A stretch of 10,727 nucleotides of DNA, from contig JACPZV010000392.1 in assembly GCA_016195295.1 (NCBI GenBank), positions 1-10,727 on the forward strand, given 5' to 3'. Origin of the DNA: Acidobacteriota bacterium. GTDB lineage: Bacteria > Acidobacteriota > Vicinamibacteria > Vicinamibacterales > CAVVIG01. Under the pieces are notes generated by a model. The model had not been told where the DNA came from. It worked only from the letters and a program-made list of their open reading frames with translations, and did not search any database. The translations under genes and the position numbers were made by a program. Positions 5,523-10,727 of the stretch are shown in pieces (position 1 is the stretch's first letter; the number at the start of each line of letters is the position of its first letter).

Positions 5523-8241
5523 GGCGTTGCGCTACCCGAAGCGTCTCATAGAGGTCGATCTTCCGATCAAGCGAATTTCGGCGCACGCACGGCGTGAGAA
5601 ATCGATCCGGCACGGACACATCTCGACGCTCCACATATGGTGGGCGCGACGTCCCCTCGCCTCGTGCCGTGCCGTCAACTGCGCAGCGCTTTGGCCGGAT
5701 CCCGCTGATGATCTTTGCCCGGAAACCTTTCGCGTTGTCGCGCGGCGCGAGATGCGTGCCTGGGCAGCCAGTCACATTTCCCTGCTCGGCGAAGAGAGCT
5801 ATAAGCGCTTCAACGCGTACGCGAAGAACCCGCGAAGACTCGATGATCTCGTGGAGCTCCGACGCGCGCTCTTAGATTTCATCGCCGACTTCGCGAATTG
5901 GGACAACTCTGCCAACCAGCAGTTCCTCGCCACGAGTCGCGCGCTCACTCAAACCGCGCACGAGGCGCTGGGCGGCGCACCAGGTACTCGCCCGCTTGTT
6001 GTGGATCCTTTTGCCGGCGGTGGCTCTATTCCACTCGAAGCTCTTCGCGTGGGCGCCGACGCGTTCGCCAGCGACCTCAACCCCGTGGCAGTCCTGCTCA
6101 ACAAGGTCGTCCTCGAATACGTTCCAAAATACGGCGAGCGCCTTGCCGATGAGATCCGGAAATGGGGCGAATGGATCAAGCGTGAAGCCGAGAAGGAACT
6201 GGCCGAGTTCTATCCCAAGGACGCGGACGGCGCGACACCCATCGCCTATCTCTGGGCGCGAACCATTCACTGCGAAGGCCCGGACTGCGGCGCGGAAGTG
6301 CCGCTGATTCGAACACTCTGGCTGGCCAAGAAACCGAACCGATCCGCGGCATTGCAGTTGATGCCGCGGCCCAAGGGTCAGCGTGTTGACTTCCGAATCA
6401 TTATCAAACAACACGGCACTTGGGTGGACCAAGATGATCCAAACACACGGATCGAGGCCCCGACATTTGACGGCACGGTGAAGCATGGCTCGGCCACCTG
6501 CCCGTGCTGCAGCTACACGACACCAGTGGCGCGGGTACGCGAACAACTCAAGGTGCGGCGAGGCGGAGCGAATGACGCACGCCTGTTTTGCGTGGTTACA
6601 ACGCGCTCGAACGAACAAAGGCGATTCTATCGACTACCCGACGACGCCGACCGACGCGCTGTTCAAAGAGCCGCACTTGAGCTGGAACAGAGAGCCAAGG
6701 AGAACACCGGCCCGCTCAGGCTGGTTCCAGACGAGATCATCTCGCTCAATGAGATTCGACGAATTAGCCTGCCAATCTATGGAATGACCACATGGGGTGA
6801 TTTGATTACTCGACGCAATGGTCTGGCTCTGACGACCCTTGCTCGGCTGGTCAACGAGGTGGGCCGCAGGATGAGAAACGGAACCGATGCGAGCTTCGTG
6901 GATGCGGTGCAGACTTGCTTGGCCTTTGCGGTCAGCCGCTTGGTCTTCTATGTATGGCTCCGACGCAGTCTGCAGGGAGTCCACAGTGAAGTTCTGAAGT
7001 CATCCCATGTACCCAAGGCGGAAGAAATCGTCGTCGACCGGCCTCACGAATTGAGTAACTCCACCCATGACATCGGCTTCTACGAGCGGGAGTTGACGAA
7101 GGCGTTCTGCGAAGGTCGCCGAGTTCTTCGCCCAGACGGCATTGGCACAATCGTCTTTGCCAGCAAGACGACGGCCAGTTGGGAAGCGATCTTGAAGGCC
7201 GTCGTGGATGCCGGTTGGATCGTTACGGGCTCGTGGCCGATCGACACGGAGATGGAAACGCGCGTCGCCGCACAGGGCCAGGCTCGGCTCGCCTCCTCTG
7301 TCCACCTTGTCGGCCGCCCGCGTGAGAATCAGGACGGCTCCTCCCGCATCGACGAGGTCGGCAATTGGCGCGAAGTGCTCGCTGAGTTGCCGCGGCGCAT
7401 CCACGACTGGATGCCACGCTTGGCCGAGGAGGGTGTCGTTGGCGCTGATGCCATCTTTGCGTGTCTTGGCCCGGCATTGGAAGTCTTCTCGCGATATTCA
7501 CGCGTCGAGCGAGCAAACGGCGAACCAGTCTTGCTTCGTGAGTACCTTGAGCAGGTCTGGGCCGCCGTCTCGCGGGAAGCGCTGTCGATGATCTTTGCCG
7601 ACCCGGACACGGCAGGCCTCGATGAGGACGCGCGCCTGACGGCGATGTGGCTGTGGACCATCGCGGCTCCGAGCGGAGACGCAGTGGGGCAGGAAGAGAA
7701 CGACATCGAGAACGAAGCCGAGGAGGAAGTGCAGTCCTCGGGTGGCGCATCAGGTCAGGGCTTCACGCTGGAATTCGACGCGGCGCGCAAAATTGCTCAG
7801 GGCCTCGGCGCCCGCCTGGAGGAATTGACCCATGTCGTCAACGTGAAGGGTGACAAAGCACGCTTACTCTCTGTCGCGGAGCGAACCAATTACCTATTCG
7901 GTGGGTCAGGCGGAGCGCCCCAGGCGAAGAAGAGTTCAAAGAAGAAGCCTCAACGTGCGCTGTTCGAGGAACTGGAAGAGGCGGCCGAGCAGCAGGGGTG
8001 GGGTGAGGTAGGCACGCCAAAGGCTGGCAGCACCGCCCTGGATCGCGTTCACCAGTCCCTGATTCTATTCGGTGCCGGCCGCGGCGAAGCCCTGAAGCGG
8101 TTCCTCGTCGACGAGGGCGTCGGTCGCGGTGCGCAGTTCTGGAAACTCGCGCAGGCGCTGTCCGCGCTTTATCCTAGTGGTACTGACGAGAAGCGCTGGG
8201 TGGACGGCGTGCTGGCGCGCAAGAAGGGATTGGGATTCTGA
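5515..8241 (+). CDS. DUF1156-family DNA methyltransferase, apparently lacking catalytic motif IV
   Basis: A protein of 908 residues from GTG at 5515, which has GGAGG six bases upstream and overlaps the helicase stop by 8 bases (translational coupling likely). The N-terminus is the DUF1156 domain: YPKRLIEVDLPIKRIS, then HISTLHIWWARRPL. SAM-binding motif I is DPFAGGGS at 164-171, with the motif II acidic residue in SDLNP (Asp187). Cysteines at 253, 258 and 329, 331, 332 resemble a zinc-ribbon insertion. In relatives I remember, the helix around AVQTCLA is followed by roughly 100 residues ending in a DPPYYD catalytic motif and DFFYVWLKRSL. Here AVQTCLAFAVSRL runs directly into VFYVWLRRSL (residues about 464-484), and no D/N/S-P-P-Y/F occurs anywhere. 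The frame is intact and the C-terminal half, with an acidic linker at about 723-740 and a lysine-rich patch near 805-815, looks complete. Family role: probably adenine methylation for self-recognition. This copy may bind DNA and SAM without methylating. Confidence 0.92.
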   Translation: MGEALRYPKRLIEVDLPIKRISAHARREKSIRHGHISTLHIWWARRPLASCRAVNCAALWPDPADDLCPETFRVVARREMRAWAASHISLLGEESYKRFNAYAKNPRRLDDLVELRRALLDFIADFANWDNSANQQFLATSRALTQTAHEALGGAPGTRPLVVDPFAGGGSIPLEALRVGADAFASDLNPVAVLLNKVVLEYVPKYGERLADEIRKWGEWIKREAEKELAEFYPKDADGATPIAYLWARTIHCEGPDCGAEVPLIRTLWLAKKPNRSAALQLMPRPKGQRVDFRIIIKQHGTWVDQDDPNTRIEAPTFDGTVKHGSATCPCCSYTTPVARVREQLKVRRGGANDARLFCVVTTRSNEQRRFYRLPDDADRRAVQRAALELEQRAKENTGPLRLVPDEIISLNEIRRISLPIYGMTTWGDLITRRNGLALTTLARLVNEVGRRMRNGTDASFVDAVQTCLAFAVSRLVFYVWLRRSLQGVHSEVLKSSHVPKAEEIVVDRPHELSNSTHDIGFYERELTKAFCEGRRVLRPDGIGTIVFASKTTASWEAILKAVVDAGWIVTGSWPIDTEMETRVAAQGQARLASSVHLVGRPRENQDGSSRIDEVGNWREVLAELPRRIHDWMPRLAEEGVVGADAIFACLGPALEVFSRYSRVERANGEPVLLREYLEQVWAAVSREALSMIFADPDTAGLDEDARLTAMWLWTIAAPSGDAVGQEENDIENEAEEEVQSSGGASGQGFTLEFDAARKIAQGLGARLEELTHVVNVKGDKARLLSVAERTNYLFGGSGGAPQAKKSSKKKPQRALFEELEEAAEQQGWGEVGTPKAGSTALDRVHQSLILFGAGRGEALKRFLVDEGVGRGAQFWKLAQALSALYPSGTDEKRWVDGVLARKKGLGF

Positions 8242-8254
8242 AGGAGACACGGCG

Positions 8255-8488
8255 ATGATGCACGAGGAACTGCTGCAACGGATTTCGATCGATCCGAAGA
8301 TCTGCCACGGGAAGCCCTGCATCCGCGGGCATCGCATATGGGTGTCCTTGATCCTGGACTTTCTCGCCTCTGGCATGACCACTGAGCAAGTGCTCGCTGA
8401 TTACCCACAACTTGCGGCCGAAGATGTCCAGACGTGCCTTGTGTACGCGTCCGAGATGACCCGCGAACGCACTGTTCATATCGCGTGA
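8255..8488 (+). CDS. DUF433 antitoxin-like protein (VapB-type, orphan)
   Basis: A 77-residue protein that matches the DUF433 family nearly end to end: RISIDPKICHGKPCIRGHRI at 9-28, then the helix-turn-helix part with LILDFLASGMT, Asp-Tyr-Pro at 49-51 and LVYASEM. AAGGAG ends 8 bases before the first of two consecutive ATG codons, so the start is firm. DUF433 proteins are DNA-binding antitoxins usually followed by a DUF5615 PIN-like ribonuclease. No such gene follows; the next genes are a hicBA pair. It starts 13 bases after the methyltransferase stop and appears cotranscribed with it. It may act as a transcriptional regulator of the operon or be a leftover of a second toxin-antitoxin pair. 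The family call is strong; the role here is inference. Confidence 0.88.
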   Translation: MMHEELLQRISIDPKICHGKPCIRGHRIWVSLILDFLASGMTTEQVLADYPQLAAEDVQTCLVYASEMTRERTVHIA

Positions 8489-8519
8489 GCCGTATCGTGA
8501 AATTCAATTGGGGAATCTC

Positions 8520-8717
8520 ATGAAGTACAAGGTTGCTCTGAAACAGACGGACGAAGGCTTCTCCGTGTCGTGTCCCGGTCTGCCCGGTTGCTGGTCGCAG
8601 GGCTCGACGGAGAAGGAGGCACTTGCGAACATCCGCGACGCAATTCGAGAGTATCTGATCGTGCGCGACGAGCTGTTGAAGGAAGGCGACATTCGCGAAG
8701 TCGAGGTCGCCGGCTGA
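8520..8717 (+). CDS. hicB: HicB-family antitoxin, short form
   Basis: A 65-residue protein with the HicB partial RNase H-like fold: a first strand MKYKVALKQ, the typical turn EGFSVSCPGLPGC at 12-24, then GSTEKEALANIRDAIREYL at 28-46, the usual amphipathic helix. It ends soon after that helix, so it lacks the C-terminal helix-turn-helix or ribbon-helix-helix found in longer HicB proteins and may not bind an operator itself. The ATG at 8520 is preferred; an in-frame TTG at 8508 would add four residues. GGGGA lies a few bases before the ATG. The protein should neutralise the HicA toxin, whose GTG start lies one base after this stop. The order hicB-hicA is the reverse of the classical E. coli arrangement but common for this short subfamily. 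Confidence 0.9.
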   Translation: MKYKVALKQTDEGFSVSCPGLPGCWSQGSTEKEALANIRDAIREYLIVRDELLKEGDIREVEVAG

Positions 8718-8718
8718 C

Positions 8719-8931
8719 GTGCCGAAGATCGCATGTGTCAACCATCGGGACGCGGTGCGTGCGCTGCAGAAAGTCGGATTCCAGATCGCGCGAGAGGGCA
8801 AGCACATCGTCATGACCAACGGACAGCGGATCGTCACGATTCCGCGGCACGACCCCGTGAACGCGTACACGCTGGGTGGCATCGTGCAGGACGCGGGGCT
8901 GACGGTAGAAGAATTTAGAAAGCTGCTGTAA
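8719..8931 (+). CDS. hicA: HicA-family mRNA interferase toxin
   Basis: A 70-residue double-stranded-RNA-binding-fold toxin. It begins MPKIACVNHRDAVRALQKVGF, as HicA proteins do. His29 in REGKHIVM corresponds to the catalytic histidine of the G-S-H motif, here with lysine in place of the usual serine at residue 28. The C-terminal part (TIPRHDPVNAYTLGGIVQDAGLTVEEFRKLL in outline, residues about 40-70) matches the conserved dsRBD-like helix. The start is GTG, one base after the hicB stop, so translation is probably coupled to the antitoxin. HicA toxins cleave mRNA when freed from HicB. No frameshift is seen and length is normal, so it looks functional. It lies 16 bases before the DUF499 ATPase and seems part of the same transcript. 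Confidence 0.9.
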   Translation: MPKIACVNHRDAVRALQKVGFQIAREGKHIVMTNGQRIVTIPRHDPVNAYTLGGIVQDAGLTVEEFRKLL

Positions 8932-8947
8932 GAGTTGGGGAACCCGA

Positions 8948-10727
8948 ATGAAACCCTGGTACGACGTCATCAAACCCCGTGAAGACCTGCGCGAGGGACG
9001 GCCCCTTGACGCCTCTGAGTTCGCGGTGCACTTGGATCATGTACGGGACGGACGCGCGCCCGCCGTCTACCAGAATCCGCAGGAATTTTTCGAGCGCACG
9101 TTCCTCACCAAGAACTTGCGGAGTCTGGCGTCTCAGGTCGTTCGACGGCTCTCTGGGATCCGAGTTGAGACGTCGGCCGTGTTCAACCTCTCGACCCAGT
9201 TCGGCGGCGGCAAGACGCACGCGCTGACGCTGCTGTATCACCTCGCCCAACAGGGCGCGGGCGCAAAATCGTGGAAGGGCGTGCCGCTCATCCTGGAGGA
9301 CTCGGGTGTGGCCGCGATCCCAACGGCCGCCACCGCCATCTTCGTCGGCACCGAGTTCGATTCCATCGTCGGCCGCGGCGGCGACGGCACGCCGCACCGG
9401 CGCACGCCGTGGGGCGAGATTGCTTTCCAGCTCGGAGGCTCGGACGTCTTCAAGCTGGTCGAGGAACACGACAAACAACTGACGGCGCCAGGCGGCGACG
9501 TGATCGAGAAGCTGCTGGGGGCGGGCCGGCCCACGTTGATCCTGCTCGACGAGCTGATGAACTACGTGAGCCGTTCGCGAAAGAGTGGTCTCGCCACACA
9601 GCTTTACGATTTCCTTCACAGCCTTTCCGAGGTTGCCCGCGCACGCGACCACGTCGTCTTGGCCGTGTCGATTCCGGCGTCGGAACTGGAGATGAGCGCT
9701 GAAGACCAGTCGGACTTCGAGCGCTACAAGAAGCTGCTCGATCGCGTCGGCAAAGCCATCATCATGTCGGCTGAAACCGAGACGTCCGAGATCATCCGTC
9801 GTCGCTTGTTCGAGTGGGGAGGACTGCCGAAGGAAGCCAAGACCACGTGCGCCGAGTACGCCGAGTGGCTGCAGGCCAACAAACAACAGTTGCCGAGCTG
9901 GTTTCCCGTTGAGCAGTCGCGGGAAGCTCTGGAGGCCGCCTATCCGTTCCACCCGACCCTCCTGTCGGTCTTCGAGCGTAAATGGCAAGGGCTCCCGCGG
10001 TTCCAGCAGACGCGAGGTGTTCTCCGGCTGCTTGCGTTGTGGGTGTCGCGCGCGTACGTCGACGGCTACAAAGGTGCGCACAAGGATCCGCTGATCTCAC
10101 TCGGCACAGCACCGCTCGACGACAGCATGTTCCGGGCGGCCGTGTTTGAGCAGCTCGGCGAGCCACGGCTCGAAGCGGCCGTGACGACGGACGTCGCCGG
10201 CTCGGATCATGCGCATGCTGTGCGCCTCGACGCGGAAGCGACGCCGGATGTGAAGAAGGCGCGCCTTCATCGGAAAGTCGCAACCGTCGTCTTCTTCGAA
10301 TCGAATGGCGGTCAGCACCGTGGCGAAGCGACGCTGCCGGAGATCCGTTTGGCTGTTGGCGAGCCAGCCATCGACATCGGTCACGTTGAGCAGTGCCTCG
10401 AATCGCTGACCGAGGCGTGCTACTTCCTCACGGCCGAGAAGAACCGTTATCGGTTTAGCTTCCAGGCCAATTTGAACAAGATGCTCGCGGACAGGCGGGC
10501 GAGCGTTCCCGCGTCCGCGATCCAGGAGCGGGTGCGGGCCGACGTGCAGAAGATCTTTGCCGCAGGCAGCGGCGTGGAGCGCATCTATTTTCCAGACAAG
10601 AGCAATCAGATTCCGGATCGGGCGGCCCTGACGCTCTGCGTCCTGCATCCGGACCATTCGGCGAGCGGCGCCGCGACGCGTGCGTTGTTCACACAGTTGA
10701 CGGCGGAGAGTGGAACGTCGTCACGGA
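8948..10727 (+). CDS. DUF499-family AAA-type ATPase (partial, continues past right edge)
   Basis: The frame is open from ATG at 8948 to the last base, giving 593 residues; the C-terminus is outside the window. GGGG ends 7 bases upstream of the start. Walker A is QFGGGKTH at 84-91 (Lys89, Thr90), the characteristic GGGKTH form of this family. Walker B is LILLDE at 197-202, followed by LMNYV. A segment rich in SIPASELEM at about 238-247 probably carries sensor residues. The middle region with EAAYPFHPTLL (about 332-342) and RFQQTRGVLRLL is a hallmark of DUF499 and related large P-loop ATPases, including the BrxC/PglY-like ones of BREX (relationship from memory). DUF499 and DUF1156 proteins are repeatedly neighbours in candidate defence cassettes, which fits its position here. 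Likely role: ATP-driven sensing or remodelling step with the helicase and methyltransferase. Exact function is not established. Confidence 0.9.
   Translation, partial: MKPWYDVIKPREDLREGRPLDASEFAVHLDHVRDGRAPAVYQNPQEFFERTFLTKNLRSLASQVVRRLSGIRVETSAVFNLSTQFGGGKTHALTLLYHLAQQGAGAKSWKGVPLILEDSGVAAIPTAATAIFVGTEFDSIVGRGGDGTPHRRTPWGEIAFQLGGSDVFKLVEEHDKQLTAPGGDVIEKLLGAGRPTLILLDELMNYVSRSRKSGLATQLYDFLHSLSEVARARDHVVLAVSIPASELEMSAEDQSDFERYKKLLDRVGKAIIMSAETETSEIIRRRLFEWGGLPKEAKTTCAEYAEWLQANKQQLPSWFPVEQSREALEAAYPFHPTLLSVFERKWQGLPRFQQTRGVLRLLALWVSRAYVDGYKGAHKDPLISLGTAPLDDSMFRAAVFEQLGEPRLEAAVTTDVAGSDHAHAVRLDAEATPDVKKARLHRKVATVVFFESNGGQHRGEATLPEIRLAVGEPAIDIGHVEQCLESLTEACYFLTAEKNRYRFSFQANLNKMLADRRASVPASAIQERVRADVQKIFAAGSGVERIYFPDKSNQIPDRAALTLCVLHPDHSASGAATRALFTQLTAESGTSSR

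Noticed and set aside
2082..8241. DISARM class 1 (drmD-drmMI) assignment
   Set aside because: The methyltransferase is of the DUF1156 type and is followed by toxin-antitoxin genes and a DUF499 ATPase; no DrmA, DrmB or DrmC is visible. A DrmD-like label for the helicase remains possible.
8242..8947. Mobile-element origin of the DUF433-hicBA block
   Set aside because: I found no terminal inverted repeats, target duplications, transposase or integrase sequence around the block.
8915..10081. 388-residue minus-strand open frame
   Set aside because: It lies opposite the DUF499 ATPase, whose Walker motifs and family signatures are unambiguous; high GC keeps the antisense frame open.

Overview
This GC-rich window holds two unrelated neighbourhoods. 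The composition, the dense same-strand packing and the style of the 249-residue hypothetical protein would suit a Vicinamibacteria-like Acidobacteriota or a similar soil bacterium. That placement is an impression from memory, not a result.

Left part (1-1773, all on the minus strand): a 249-residue alanine-rich protein of unknown function with a proline-rich tail; a small secreted cupin-fold protein; and, at the left edge, a second partial copy of the 249-residue gene that has lost its 5' part. A perfect 13-bp stem-loop lies just downstream of the full-length copy. About 300 bp with no gene (1774-2081) separates this block from the divergent right part.

Right part (2082-10727, all on the plus strand, intergenic gaps of 31 bp or less): an apparent defence-type operon. 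In order it encodes a large SNF2/RapA-like helicase with a C-terminal DUF3883-type domain carrying a D...E-x-K signature; a DUF1156-family DNA methyltransferase overlapping it by 8 bp; a DUF433 antitoxin-like protein; a HicB antitoxin; a HicA toxin; and a DUF499 AAA-type ATPase that runs off the right edge. Helicase, DUF1156 methyltransferase and DUF499 ATPase are known, from family knowledge, to travel together in poorly characterised anti-phage-type cassettes that are distinct from BREX and DISARM though built from similar parts. Further members may lie beyond base 10727.

Two things stand out. First, the methyltransferase keeps its SAM-binding motif, zinc-finger-like cysteines and C-terminal half, but the segment that should contain catalytic motif IV (D/N-P-P-Y) and its flanks is missing in frame at about 6940-6946. 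It may be catalytically dead, or the assembly may have lost about 300 bp. Second, a HicBA toxin-antitoxin pair plus an orphan DUF433 gene sit inside the operon, between methyltransferase and ATPase, as if guarding it.
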